Notes: a model not told the origin generated them from the letters alone. A DNA stretch of 64,000 nucleotides from Clarkia xantiana subsp. parviflora (GCA_036873135.1 JAPTYO010000002.1:36633452-36697451), one strand, 5' to 3'. Positions 33,777 through 45,510 are shown, counted from the stretch's first letter. Made by a program: numbers and translations.

Positions 33777-35642
33777 TTATTCTACTGTCTGATGGTGAGG
33801 CTGAGGCTGTGGCTGTGGTTGAGGAGGCTCTTGATTGTGGGGAAGAGCTGCAGGTTCTAGAGTAATCTGCACACTGTGGTGTTGCATCATGGCGGCTTCT
33901 GCAGCTGCTAGTGCCACAGCTTCCTGCTACATAATAATAATCAAAATTAGACAGAGAAGATGGTGTTTTTACCATTTCACTAGAGTAGAATCACCTACCT
34001 GTCTTTGCCGTCGTTGTTGTAAAATGCTTATAGCCCATGCCATTATGTAAAAGGGGAGAAGAAAACCAGCAGCTCTGAGCAAGAACAACTGCAACATACC
34101 ATAAATATATTCATTGCTCCCAATTCTTAATTTTAATTAATAAGGGACAGACTATTTTTTAAGGTAAAGTAAATAAAGGGCGGTCCAATACAATACTTAC
34201 TGAGAAGTTAGTAGAATCATCATCATCTTCATCACCACCCTCACTGGTGAGGTATAGAGTGTGCCTCATCAGTAGCAGAGCCATCAACTACCATCAACAA
34301 TAATGCTATTCAGAATCAACATGTTATGGATATTATAATTATCAATAATAGTGATAATGTTTGATTTATTATTAGTGTTATAGTTAGATATTATATTTAC
34401 TATTCTTATCTGTTAGAATATCTTATCTATTTAGATTGTACTAGTCTAGCTCTATATAAGAGACATGGTTATTGAATAAGAAAGAAGCAGAAAAGTTATT
34501 TCAATTATCTAGTTCTTAGGTTAGATTAGTTCTTCGGGTTATCAAGACCCATAACACAACATTAATTATGCATCTATACAAGATACTGCAAATTATTGTC
34601 ACTCACAATTAAAACCACTGAGCGACAAAATGAGGCTCCACTCCCATTGTTATCACTATATTCATCATACTCAGCTTCACGAAGAAAATGGCGTTCTGCA
34701 GCTGCTATAGCTAGGATTCGAGGGTCTCGCAACTCCAATATCCTCCCTTCACTGTTGACAACAACAAGACCTTTCAATAAACTTACAGGTTTGCTCATGT
34801 GTTTTCAGAATAACAAAAAAAAAGGAACAATTTTCTTGGATCACGGCCGGCTGATAAGAGTCTTATTCAATCCACAACACAATTCCAATAAGAAATTAAA
34901 CCGCGTCAGTAGAATTAAATTCTTGCCTTATATCTATCATAGTTTCCTCGGAGTGTGGAAGAGGTGGTGGGGCAGTATAACCAGATTGGTAAGGCTGAAG
35001 AACATCAGAAAATAAAAGTTTCCACACAAGTCAGTATCTGAAACCACTTGCACTAAAAAAAACCCAGCTTTTCATTATATTTTAGACAATGAATTATCTC
35101 ATACAACATCAATCCCGTGTGTGTTTCACACCTTAATCAATGAGTACTATTAAAGGACACAAATTCACAGTGATTGAGTAAAATTACATGTAATCCAGGC
35201 AGAGTTTCCAAACATAGGAAAATGCTTGAAAAGAATCTGGTACCTGGTTACAAATCTCGCAGATTGTATCGCCTTTCTCATTGCACCATCGCTGAACACA
35301 TTTCCGATGTGCAAACTACCCAAAAAAAAAGTAACGTGGATTGTCAATTTTAAGTAGGAAGATGTATATGCAAATGAGGGCAGAAATACATACCTTCAAG
35401 CTGCCACTGCAAGCACAAGGACTTTCTAAATTCTTAATGCTATCTTCGTCTTGGCAGATTCTACATTCTACAATCTGGATAAGTGGTTCTTGTTCATCAT
35501 CTTCTTCAGTTACCGTGATGACCCGACCAGTAGCTTCAACAGCACTAGATGATTGATGAGCAGCTTCATAGGGAGAATCCTCTCCACCATGCTTCTTCTG
35601 ATATTCGGGGTCGACACTCAAAACCACATGGTCCTTGCTCAT
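33777..35642 (-). CDS. RING-CH (RINGv) membrane E3 ubiquitin ligase
   Basis: Seven coding exons join in phase: 35642-35394, 35315-35244, 34994-34927, 34751-34607, 34287-34201, 34088-33999 and 33923-33777, giving 285 residues. The C4HC3 RING-CH finger uses Cys60, Cys63, Cys76, Cys78, His86, Cys89, Cys102 and Cys105 (VECRICQDED, CACSGSL, AHRKCVQRW, CEICNQPY). A DUF3675-type region follows (DPRILAIAAAERHFLREAEYD). Two hydrophobic segments lie at about 176-195 and 208-230 (RAAGFLLPFYIMAWAISIL), then a Pro/Gln/His tail. Such MARCH-type plant ligases sit in endomembranes and ubiquitinate membrane cargo; targets are unknown. One intron has a GC donor (ATAAG/GCAAG at 34927). A non-coding leader exon near 36140-36210 is inferred from a CCCAG/GTAATT donor. 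The intron at 34288-34606 carries a Copia solo LTR. Confidence 0.92.
34322..34556. mobile_element. Solo LTR (Copia-like, 235 bp) in a RING-CH intron
   Basis: It begins TGTTATGG, ends CCATAACA and is flanked by the perfect 5-bp repeat CAACA (34317-34321 and 34557-34561). TATATAAG near 34453 is a likely LTR promoter TATA. It lies on the + strand side, antisense to the host gene, if the TATA marks orientation. Short LTRs of this type belong mostly to Copia elements, which is inference. Confidence 0.88.
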
Positions 35643-36311
35643 TCTGGTAAGAACCTGCTCAATGTAAAAATTATTCACAAATGTCCAAAAAGACAAGATT
35701 AAGAAAGCAAACATGATTCTGAGACCATAGACAAGGAAAACAATTGTTTTTGGATGGTTTGACTTTTAAATTTCCCAAATTTCTTGATTCTGAAAGATAA
35801 AACCTATAGAAATGGTCAATTTTCCTTTTGACTAATAGAAACTAGATCATGAATTTGATTCAGAGGATACAATTGGCAGATAAAGATCCAATTTTTCCGA
35901 TTTAATACTTCGTCACAGGTGATAAAATTGACATTTTCTGCGCAGATTTCCCCCATCTACCCCTAAAGTGGATTGAGAAGACGACACCAAGATAACTTCC
36001 CCACCTTTTTCAAGAAGAACCTAATTTCTGAAACATAAACCCTTCAAGATCTTGGTCGGGGACGCAAAGAAATAGCAGATCAGGATCGGCAATCACTAGA
36101 AATTAAAAAGACAGACAGCCACAGGGGAAGGAATTACCTGGGAGTGTTGGCGTAATTTGGTTTGTTTCAGCTCAAAGAAAAAGTCTCAGGGAGATTACTC
36201 TTCTTCTTGTGTCGTTGGGAATGGAATTATGGATAGAAGAGAACTGAGCTACCGCTGCCGGCCATATATTATTATTCTTGGTATTTTGGCGTCTGCCCCG
36301 ACCGCTTCCAA

Positions 36312-36432
36312 GCGTGGGAAGGAAACACATCAAGGGGCTTTTGGATAAACGTAATGGGTAGACTACAAATAATGCGTGGGAAGGAAACACATCAAGGGCC
36401 TTTTGGATAAAAGTAATGTGTATACAAATAAT
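36312..36432. repeat. 62-bp tandem duplication spanning a MITE tip
   Basis: Two units start GCGTGGGAAGGAAACACATC (36312 and 36374) and end ACAAATAATGCG. Each includes the outer end of the MITE that runs from 36396, so the duplication copied host flank plus MITE tip. It lies just upstream of the RING-CH leader. Confidence 0.85.
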
Positions 36433-37148
36433 GCGATATATAATGTTAGATTACTATTTGAGTCTGCTATAATGTGGAAAATAATGTTAGATTTCAGTAT
36501 TTTGTATGTGTTATAAGTGTAATATAATGTGACTTTGTTATTATTATATTAATTAGAGTATATTATATCTTAATATGATAATATTAAAAAGAATATATAT
36601 ATTTTAACAACAATTAACTTCTTAAAATTATGCGTATCGTTCTATAGTCATTTATGAATTTAAAGACTAAATATTTTAACATAATACGCACAACTACTAA
36701 ATTTTTTTATTAATTAAAACATTATATATAGTTTTATAAGATAATTTTCATTAAAAATATGTAACGAAAAATACTTATTTATTTTATTCGAACATCATGT
36801 GCATTATTATTTATTATAATAATGAGTTATGAAGTATATAAAAAAATCAAAAAAACTAATAATAATCACAATATAATTATCATAATAAACTATAAAGATA
36901 ATACAAAATATTTTATCTATTTAATAAATAATAATAAAATAATAACACTCCGTAATGTTGGACGTAATCTTACATTACATCCGTTTTTTGATGTAATCTC
37001 ACATTACGTTGAATAGAGTTTGGACGTAATCTCATATTACAATGAACATTACATTACAACGCACATTACATCATTTGACAAACAAAACAATGTAATGTGG
37101 GACGTAATGTGAGATTACATCTCACATTACATCCATTCAAACACCCCC
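36396..37148 (-). mobile_element. MITE, family C, copy 1
   Basis: The ends are GGGCCTTTTGGATAAAAGTAATG and, inverted, GGGGGTGTTTGAATGGATG. The subterminal sequence is packed with TGTAATGT/ACATTACA phrases. It is the inverse-orientation sibling of 42697-43481. The target duplication is unclear; the GGGG(T/C)GTTTGG ends suggest a PIF/Harbinger relative, which is inference. Confidence 0.75.
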
Positions 37149-37241
37149 AAGTGTACAGCAACTCGATGAACGTGATGATGTCAAAGTCAACCTTCTAGTG
37201 CTTGACCGTGAGCCTAAATTTTTAGGATCAATATAAATATA

Positions 37242-37636
37242 GTTAACAAGTTTTTTGTCCAACATGTTTAACGACTTTTGAATTTTGGTTCAACTTTTTT
37301 TTTTGTCTACTTTAGGTATCATATGTTTGAAAACTTTTGGCTTTTGGTCCATCCGTTAGTTGACCGTCAGTTTGACCGTTAAATAGTTACGTGACTTGCA
37401 CATGCCTAGTCCAAAATTTTTATTTTGTTCAATTTATTCCTCAAATTTATTGTCCTAACATTTTATTTTACAATTTAGCCCTTAAACATTATCAACCGCA
37501 CCCTAAGGCTAAATAGACCTAGTTATGGTCCGACCCACGGCTAGGTCGGAGCATGGGTATGGTCGCCCAGGTCCGGCGACCCAGCTATGTGTCGGACCAT
37601 GGCTAGGTCAATTTAGCCCAAGGGTCCAATTGGAAC
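37242..37636. repeat. Left half of foldback element D, cut by a Gypsy LTR
   Basis: It matches the left arm and centre of 43898-44510 (phrases TTTTGGTCCATCCGTTAGTTG and TTTGTTCAATTTATTCCTC), then stops where the Gypsy LTR begins at 37637. Most of it (37281 on) is included in the 1.1 kb tandem duplication and appears again at 38383-38738. Confidence 0.8.
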
Positions 37637-38291
37637 TGATGGGTTTCGCTATAGCCGTTAGGCCCTTTAACGACGAGTAAACGGTGAATAGGCCCACTGG
37701 GCCCTAAAAGAGGTCAAGAAGACCAATGCGAAGGGTCCCGACAAGATGGGTCCCGATGGTGAAGGGTCCCGACAAGGTCGGTCCCGATATGCGAGCTGGA
37801 CGCTCCCGATGATATGCCTTTAAGTAGGCCCCGATGATATGCCTTTAAGTAGGCCCCGATATTGAATCTCTGAGAATGTTGGCCCTATCCCGATGACGAG
37901 GGTCCCCGAGCGGTGACCAAAAGAGACAACTCTGGAGTCCCCGACATCCGTCGGGACTTGCTATCAGAGGTTGAGGTCGAGAAACACGCACACTATCAGA
38001 GTAGTGGGGAAGTGGTCGAGATAAGCGGAACGTGGGCTAACTGCCCTGGCAGTTCATCAGGTAACTGGGGTAACTCCTCTCCTATATAAAGGAGGAAGTT
38101 ACCTCAGATCACATATACGCACTTACATACCGATACTTTTGCTTGCCTTGCCTGCCACGAGATTCTCATTTAAGCATCGGAGAGGGATTCTGGGTCACTG
38201 CCCGGTCTATTCCCTTCTTGCAGGATTACGTGGAGCGAAGGATCTCGGATTTCCGTCAAGACCGTACCGGAGTTCCAACCGTGATCCAACA
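37637..38291 (+). repeat. Gypsy 5' LTR, first tandem copy
   Basis: TGATGGGTTTCG to GATCCAACA, with TATA box TATATAAA at 38083-38090. It is followed by TTGGCGCCGTCTGTGGGAAC (38292 on), the expected primer binding site position; TGGCGCCGT matches the 3' end of tRNA-Asp, as in Tat/Athila elements. Confidence 0.88.
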
Positions 38292-38738
38292 TTGGCGCCG
38301 TCTGTGGGAACGTAACGAAAAGCAAAAATGACTTCTACTCGTTCAATGGCGGCTGGCAAGTAGAAAAAGCAAGGACAAGGACAATTTTGGTTCAACTTTT
38401 TTTTTTGTCTACTTTAGGTATCATATGTTTGAAAACTTTTGGCTTTTGGTCCATCCGTTAGTTGACCGTCAGTTTGACCGTTAAATAGTTACGTGACTTG
38501 CACATGCCTAGTCCAAAATTTTTATTTTGTTCAATTTATTCCTCAAATTTATTGTCCTAACATTTTATTTTACAATTTAGCCCTTAAACATTATCAACCG
38601 CACCCTAAGGCTAAATAGACCTAGTTATGGTCCGACCCACGGCTAGGTCGGAGCATGGGTATGGTCGCCCAGGTCCGGCGACCCAGCTATGTGTCGGACC
38701 ATGGCTAGGTCAATTTAGCCCAAGGGTCCAATTGGAAC

Positions 38739-39393
38739 TGATGGGTTTCGCTATAGCCGTTAGGCCCTTTAACGACGAGTAAACGGTGAATAGGCCCACT
38801 GGGCCCTAAAAGAGGTCAAGAAGACCAATGCGAAGGGTCCCGACAAGATGGGTCCCGATGGTGAAGGGTCCCGACAAGGTCGGTCCCGATATGCGAGCTG
38901 GACGCTCCCGATGATATGCCTTTAAGTAGGCCCCGATGATATGCCTTTAAGTAGGCCCCGATATTGAATCTCTGAGAATGTTGGCCCTATCCCGATGACG
39001 AGGGTCCCCGAGCGGTGACCAAAAGAGACAACTCTGGAGTCCCCGACATCCGTCGGGACTTGCTATCAGAGGTTGAGGTCGAGAAACACGCACACTATCA
39101 GAGTAGTGGGGAAGTGGTCGAGATAAGCGGAACGTGGGCTAACTGCCCTGGCAGTTCATCAGGTAACTGGGGTAACTCCTCTCCTATATAAAGGAGGAAG
39201 TTACCTCAGATCACATATACGCACTTACATACCGATACTTTTGCTTGCCTTGCCTGCCACGAGATTCTCATTTAAGCATCGGAGAGGGATTCTGGGTCAC
39301 TGCCCGGTCTATTCCCTTCTTGCAGGATTACGTGGAGCGAAGGATCTCGGATTTCCGTCAAGACCGTACCGGAGTTCCAACCGTGATCCAACA
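38739..39393 (+). repeat. Gypsy 5' LTR, second tandem copy
   Basis: Indistinguishable by eye from 37637-38291. TATA box at 39185-39192 and primer binding site from 39394. This copy is the one contiguous with the gag-protease region downstream. Confidence 0.88.
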
Positions 39394-39431
39394 TTGGCGC
39401 CGTCTGTGGGAACGTAACGAAAAGCAAAAAT

Positions 39432-41597
39432 GACTTCTACTCGTTCAATGGCGGCTGGCAAGTAGAAAAAGCAAGGACAATCTGGGGTTCCCGTCACCCT
39501 GCTGGAACTCTGAATTCAGGGCCGCCGGAGCGTGTTGTGGACCAAAATCCCCCTGCTGAGGTTTCCCGAACAGGGGGGCACAATGAAGTTCCTGAGGATA
39601 CTGCTCAACACCAAGAGAATAGGGAGGAGGATGCTCCTCCAAACGCGGACCTGACGAAGGCTGTGGCGGATGCCATGCCGATGTTCTTGGAGGCCATGGA
39701 GGCTCTCCTAGAGCGGAGAGAGGCTGCCAAGAAGAAGGAGGAGGTGCCTGAGGCTCGGAATGTGCAGGAGGCCCAACCCAGAAACCGGGACAAGGGCAAG
39801 GAGCCCGCTCAGTCGGAGCGATTTGTGATCGATGGGCCTGGACCGGTGCAGCATAGGACCATTCCCCTTAATGGTCCCATCACCCCCGACCAGGTGGTGA
39901 AGATCGTGAACATCTGCATGGGGGACCAGAAGCAGATGATGTCGGAACTGAGGGATCGATCCACCCATCCCTTTGTTCCCCGATTGATAGACACCCTCGC
40001 CCCGCCAGGGCTGGGTATCCCCACAATTAAGGAGTATGATGGCGAGGGAGATCCAGTTCGCCATGTCCAGAAGCATGTCATGGCCTGTCTGGGCAGAGCC
40101 CCGGATGATGATACTGTGTGTGTATTGTTCCCGGACACATTGGGAGAAAGGGCCCTGACGTGGTTCTTCAGCCTGCCCCCAGGGTGCATCTCCAGCTGGG
40201 CTGATATGCACGACCGTTTTATTCAGCAGTACCAGGGTCGTCGGCGTCTCTTGAAGAGCGTGAGGTCCCTAGCCCAGGTGGTGCAGAGGCCCGACGAATC
40301 GCTGGCGCATTATTACCAGCGGTACACTGCTAGTGTGGCCGAGATCGATGAGGAGATATCGGAGGGAGAGACTATCTGCACCTTCCTTCGGAACCTGACA
40401 GCCCCCTATGGTTCTGACCTGATGCACAGCGTGGTCGCGAAGGCCGTATGGAGCATCGAGGCGTTTTAGACGATGGTAAAGCAGCAAATCGATGTGCAGG
40501 AGTCAAAGATAGCTGCTGGAGAGTTTGATCCTCCGAAGTCAAATAAGGGGAAGCAGTCGTTCAAACCATTGGACGACCATAAGTGGAAGGATAAATCCGA
40601 GGGCAGTCGGAGTCGAGGCCGCTCTGATCGAAGGGAGGACAGGCGTCCCCCGAGGAAGGACAAGCGGGAGGATCATCACATTCCTCTCAATAGTTCTATG
40701 GCTGCCGTGTTAACGGTGATGGATCGACAGGACATCTCCAGGTACCCCCCGAAGAAGGAAGGATAATTTTTGGGAGCTCGCACCGATCGTTACTGTCGGT
40801 TCCACCGCGTCAGCGGTCACGACACTAACCTATGTCGGGAGTTGAAGAAGGAGATCGAAAAACTGATCCAGAAGGGGAAGCTTAAGGAGTTTGTGGCTGA
40901 GAGGCGGTGTCGATCCCGCTCCCGATCTCGATCGCTGTCCCGTTCCCGATCCCGCGATCGGTCCCCAAAGAAGAAGAAGTCCGAGCCGGAGTCTTATGGT
41001 GTCCGTAAGGAGAAGCGGGGCACCATTAATGTGATTCATGGAGGATTGGCTGCAGGAGGTGATACCACAGCCTCTCGGGAGGTCTATACCTCTAGAATTT
41101 CCGCTGCTGTGGTGCTGGGTAAGAGGTCCCGATCCTGGACCGCGAAGGAAGAGATGATGATTTCCTTTTTAGCGGAGGACTTGGTAGGTGTGGAGACTCC
41201 ACACGATGATGCTTTGGTCGTGACCCTGGACGTGGATGGGTACGAGATGAAGCGAATTTTGATCGACGGAGGGAGCTCCTCCGATATTCTGTTTATGGAT
41301 GCGCTGGAGGCCATGGGGAAAACGAAGAAGGACCTGAAGCAGGTGAACTTACCGATGGTTGGATTCTCTGGTTTTACCTCCTATCCGCTAGGAATGATCA
41401 CCTTACTAGTGGAGTTCGGTAGCGGGTGGAAAGCGGAGAGGAGGAATGTGGAGTTCGTGGTGGTTGAGTCCGCGGGGACCTATAATGCGAATATCGGGAG
41501 AACTACCATCAACCCGCTGATGGAAGTTGCCTCGACTGTTCACCAGAAGATGAAGTTCCCGGCTGACCACGGAGTCGGGGAGGTCAAGGGCGACTAG
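39432..41597 (+). pseudogene. Gypsy gag-protease polyprotein, broken and truncated
   Basis: A first ATG after the LTR (about 39431, MTSTRSMAAGK) is closed at once by a TAG, so a frameshift separates it from the main frame, which is open from about 39458. That frame runs through the retrotransposon gag domain (VRHVQKHVMACLGRAPDDD, GERALTWFFSLPPG, FIQQYQGRRRLLKSVRSLAQ, DESLAHYYQRY), a TAG at 40467-40469, a basic Arg/Ser/Asp region, a TAA at 40764-40766, a CRFHRV..HDTNLCRELKKEI block, an SR-repeat stretch and an aspartic protease with RILIDGGSSSDILF. It ends with TAG at 41595-41597. No reverse transcriptase, RNase H, integrase or 3' LTR follows, so the element is truncated. All segments between the stops are in one frame, so nonsense mutations, not frameshifts, broke the core. 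Confidence 0.9.
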
Positions 41598-42072
41598 GAA
41601 AGATAGATTCGTCGAAGACCACATGTCGAGACATAAAAAGTTAAACAATATTTGGTAGATTTACATGATGAAGCAAGCTTAGATTGGTTCGAAAATGTGG
41701 CGCGCCGCGAGACCGTTATATTTCGGTGTATAAAGAGGAATTTTGAGGTGAATGGTGCCATGATGCGCAGTAAATTTACAACTCCACTGTCTGAATAGTG
41801 TGTTTGAATTTGGTGTTTAATACAAGATACAATAGCTAAAATATAGCAAGAAATAGTTATCACAAGTCTAACAAGATAAATTCATTTCTAAAATATATAT
41901 AATGCATGCCATGGTATATTACACTAGGAACCTTCCATTGCATGTATTGCCCTAATACCATCCACACATACATTGTGGTAAGTTTGGAGCCATTAAAAGT
42001 AGGAGTCTCGAGTAGCCAAGTCAACTATTAAGGTAAATGGTAAGAGAAACGAAGGAGAATTCAGAAGGAGAA
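41598..42072. other. Truncation junction and gap
   Basis: A short in-frame continuation of the protease tail may reach 41640. A second block at 41650-41795 (YLVDLHDEASLDWFENVARR, + strand) looks faintly like another gag relic, too short to assign. The rest shows nothing. Confidence 0.3.
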
Positions 42073-42630
42073 ATTATTAGATGGACTCGGTCCACAACGT
42101 CAACTTAAAGACAAACCAATAAGAAAAAGACACGTCAGATGCATTAAAAATGAATAACTTTGGGTAACACAAGATTACAACCTAATATTTCTCATAATTA
42201 ATCTCTACCTCTTTTTTGGTTAATAAATTAATTTGTCCTACAAAATAAATATATTTTCTTTTATATATAATTATAATACAAGATTTTTTTGATATTTTTC
42301 TAAAAATCTATTAGAGATTGTGAACCCTAAAGGGCAATGTGAACCCTATCAAAAATGGACACTTGCTTTCCAGGGTTCACTATTTCTAATAGGTTTTTAG
42401 AAAAATATCAAAAAATTCGTATTATAATTATATATAAAATAAATTATATTTATTTTGTAGAAAAAATTAGTTTATTTAGCCAAAAAAAAGAAATACATAT
42501 TAATTATGATAAATATTGGATTGTAATCATGTGTTAACCAAAGTTATTCATTTTTAATGCATTTATGACGTGTCTCTTTCTTATTGGTTGTTTCATACGT
42601 TGAGGTGACAGACTGAGTCCATCTAATAAT
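42073..42630. mobile_element. Foldback element E (about 270-bp arms)
   Basis: The ends are ATTATTAGATGGACTC and, inverted, GAGTCCATCTAATAAT. The two arms correspond almost all the way to a centre near 42340 (AACCCTAAAGGGCAATGTG), including GACACGTC, ATGCATTAAAAATGAATAA and TTTTCTAAAAA(T/C)CTATTAG. No coding capacity. The target duplication is not clear. Confidence 0.85.
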
Positions 42631-42696
42631 CTTAATTTGTTATCGTGAATTAAAAAGGGAGTGTGGCATGTTTAATAACTGAACATAAAGACATTA

Positions 42697-43481
42697 GGGG
42701 TGTTTGGATGGATGTAATGTTGGATGTAATCCCACATTACGTCCCACATTACATCAACATTACGTTATTTGGTTTGTCAAACGACGTAATGTGCATTGTA
42801 ATGTAATGTGCATTGTAATATCAGATTAAGTCAAAACTCCATTCAACGTAATGTGGGATTACATCCAAAAATTGATGTAATGAGAGATTACGTCCAACAT
42901 TACGGAGTGTTATTATTTTATTAATGTTTATTAAATAGACAAAATATTTTGTTTTATCATTATAGTTTATTGTGATCATAATTTTGTTATTATTAGTAGT
43001 TTTTTTTTTAATATTTTATCTACTTCATGACTCATTATTATAATAAATAATAATGCACACGATGTTCGTATAAAATGAATAAAGTCTTTACAATGCATTT
43101 TTTTATGAAAATTATCTTTTAAGAATACATATAATGTTTTAACTATTCGAATTTTAATACTTGTGCATACTGAGTTTACATATTTTATTTTTTGAATTCA
43201 TAAATGACTATAGTAACCACAAAACATAAACTTTAAGAAGTTATTTGTTATCAAAATATATTTTATTTTTTAAATCTTATATATTAAGATATAGTATACT
43301 CTCTATAAACTAATATAATAATAATAAAGTCACATTACAACATATATCAAACACTGTAATCTAACATTACAATACAACCAAACACTGTAATATAACATTT
43401 CAAGTAATCTCACATTACAGCTTACATTATTTGTAATATCACATTTCAAATAATCTCACATCACGTCCATCAAAACGCCCC
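42697..43481 (+). mobile_element. MITE, family C, copy 2
   Basis: The ends are GGGGTGTTTGGATGGATG and, inverted, GGGGCGTTTTGATGGACG. TGTAATGT/ACATTACA repeats are dense within 250 bp of either end. It matches 36396-37148 in opposite orientation over most of its length. Confidence 0.8.
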
Positions 43482-43897
43482 ATTGTTATCATTACAATTC
43501 AATTTTTTGTCAAACAATATCCACGTGTCACACACTGGACAATTTATGGACGGTTTTTGACATACATCGTACAACCCATCTCTAAATATTGAAACGCATA
43601 TTGCTGTATTAATTGCACTTTAAGTTTACATTTTGCAACCTGGGTCAAATATTGATGATATGCAAATTGACTATTTCCCCATTTTTGTAAATGGTTGATG
43701 CTTTAACTTTTCGATATGCATATTTGATTTAGAAATAGAAAAATCTTCATAACCAACAATTTACCCACCTTACGAGTTTAAGGGGTATGTCAAGTGTGTT
43801 TAGTATACAATAATATTATATTATGATATTTTATATAATAAATATAATTTTTCCTGATTAAATTAGAAAAATCGATAATTTTAATATTTAAAATTAG

Positions 43898-44510
43898 GTT
43901 TAATATGTCTTTTGGTCTAACTTTTTTTGGATTTTAGTCCAACATTTTTGTAGTATGTTTGATAACTTTTAGTTTTTGGTCAATCCGTTAGTTGATCGTC
44001 GGTTTGACTATTATATAGTCACGTGATTTGCACATGCCTAACCCCATATTTTTATTTTGTTCAGTGTGATTTGCACATACCTAGCCCAATATTTTTATTT
44101 TGTTCAGTTTAGTACTCAATTTAATGTCCTAACTTTTTATTTTTGCAATTTAGACTTAAACATTACCAACCGCAGTCTATGATTAAATTGACGTAGCCAT
44201 GGTCCGACCCATGGCTAAGTCGGACAATGACTACGTCAATTTAATCCTATGGTGCATTTAATAATATTTAGGGGCTAAATTGCAAAAATAAAAAGTTAGG
44301 ATAGTAATTTGAGTACTAAAAGAACAAAATAAAAATTTGGAGCTAAGCATGTGCACGTCACGTGACTATTTAACAGTCAAACTGACGATCAACTAACGAA
44401 TGGACAAAATCCAAAAAATTGTCAAACATAAGATACCAAAATTAAGCAAAAAAATGTTAGACCAAAACTTAAAATTTGTCAAAGATGTTGGACCAAAAGA
44501 TTTGTTAACC
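43898..44510. mobile_element. Foldback element D, complete copy
   Basis: The left arm (GGTTTAATATGTCTTTTGGTC...) and right arm (inverse of GGTTAACAAATCTTTTGGTCC...) pair for about 250 bp, including GTTAGTTGATCGTC and CACGTGA. The centre has a small ATGGTCCGACCCATGG/AGTCGGAC inverted motif. It is the full-length relative of the truncated 37242-37636 sequence. Confidence 0.82.
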
Positions 44511-45314
44511 CTTGAAATTAAGGAATCAAATCTTCTATCCCAATATTCCTGTCCCAGATTGTGCATCGCCATTAAAATCTGGACACATATCCTTATACTA
44601 AGATTCACCGATTCTAATAGAGTTTTAGAAAAAAACCATAAAATTAACTACTCATAAGACACGTGTCAATATCTTAACAACACGATTTAGAACATTAAGA
44701 GTAGGGCAGGAGATCTGTATACTATATGTATACTAGTTTTTAGCATCCTATGTGTATTATTATGTCATGTGGTATATCTGGTGTTTCTGAGCTCTAAAAA
44801 GTACAAGATTAATTCATGTCAATAAAAAATATTATATAATTTTAACCTCTTAAATATATATATATAGTTTTATTTATTATAGTATTAACTGCTATTGATA
44901 TCACTGCAGCTATTGTATTGTTAAGTAGGCAAAGATCATTGGAGCAGAACAAATCAAGAACATTTTTTGTTATACGTTCCGAATTGGTGACACTGACATT
45001 TTGATATTGTCCTTGTAAACACAACACCTGTAACTAAGCATCGTTTACCTCAAACAGCAGCTCATTACTTGAACTCTAACTGGAGGTGCTCTGCAATACC
45101 TACGGTCACTCATGATAACAAGGAAGGAAACTTTCTCCAAATCAAACAAACACAGGCGGCTGAGTGACTGACAGTAAACAAAGTGACAGACATAATAATG
45201 TGCAACAATAGAGAATTCAATATTACTTCATGTGTTAGATACCGTAATCCATCATCTTCTAGTTCTACACCATAATGTCCCAATTAGTAGGGATGGGTTT
45301 CCCTTGTGCTAGCC
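44511..45314. other. Intergenic region
   Basis: AT-rich, with a (TA)n run near 44855. I see no gene; ORFs here are short and patternless. Confidence 0.4.
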
Positions 45315-45510
45315 TTAGAATCTGTTGAAATTTTGCTCGAGGGCATTCTCAATAGACTCGAGCAACATCTGCAGCATAAGAAAGCCTATTGAACATGAAG
45401 GAAGCTTGTGATGTTAATTACCTGCACATAAGTCTGAATGAAATTGAAAGCAACAATAATGCATTCCACAGAGAATGTTTTGATGGTTGGATCAGGGAGG
45501 GAGCTAACAG
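45315..45510 (-). pseudogene. Two possible terminal exons of an unidentified gene
   Basis: On the minus strand a frame reading PDPTIKTFSVECIIVAFNFI then QTYVQ ends at a good donor (CAG/GTAATT, exon end 45422). A good acceptor (GCTGCAG/ATG, exon start 45368) opens MLLESIENALEQNFNRF and a TAA at 45317-45315. The two join in phase and look like a genuine protein C terminus. No upstream exon could be found before histone H4, and a TGA lies just upstream in frame, so this is either a relic or the tail of a gene disrupted by rearrangement. I do not recognise the family. Confidence 0.3.

Larger units (their letters stand above)
37281..39480 (+). repeat. 1.1-kb direct tandem duplication (MITE flank, LTR, primer binding site, leader)
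   Basis: Unit 1 is 37281-38378 and unit 2 is 38383-39480, separated by the 4-nt filler GGAC; the offset is 1102 bp. I see no difference between the units. Each unit carries the foldback D half, a complete 655 bp LTR and the first about 87 bp of the internal region. Because flanking non-Gypsy DNA is included, the duplication happened after insertion. Confidence 0.9.

Noticed and set aside
38143..39433. Two identical 62-codon ORFs
   Set aside because: Both lie across the R/U5 end of the Gypsy LTR copies and the start of the leader; they are identical because of the tandem duplication, not because of selection.
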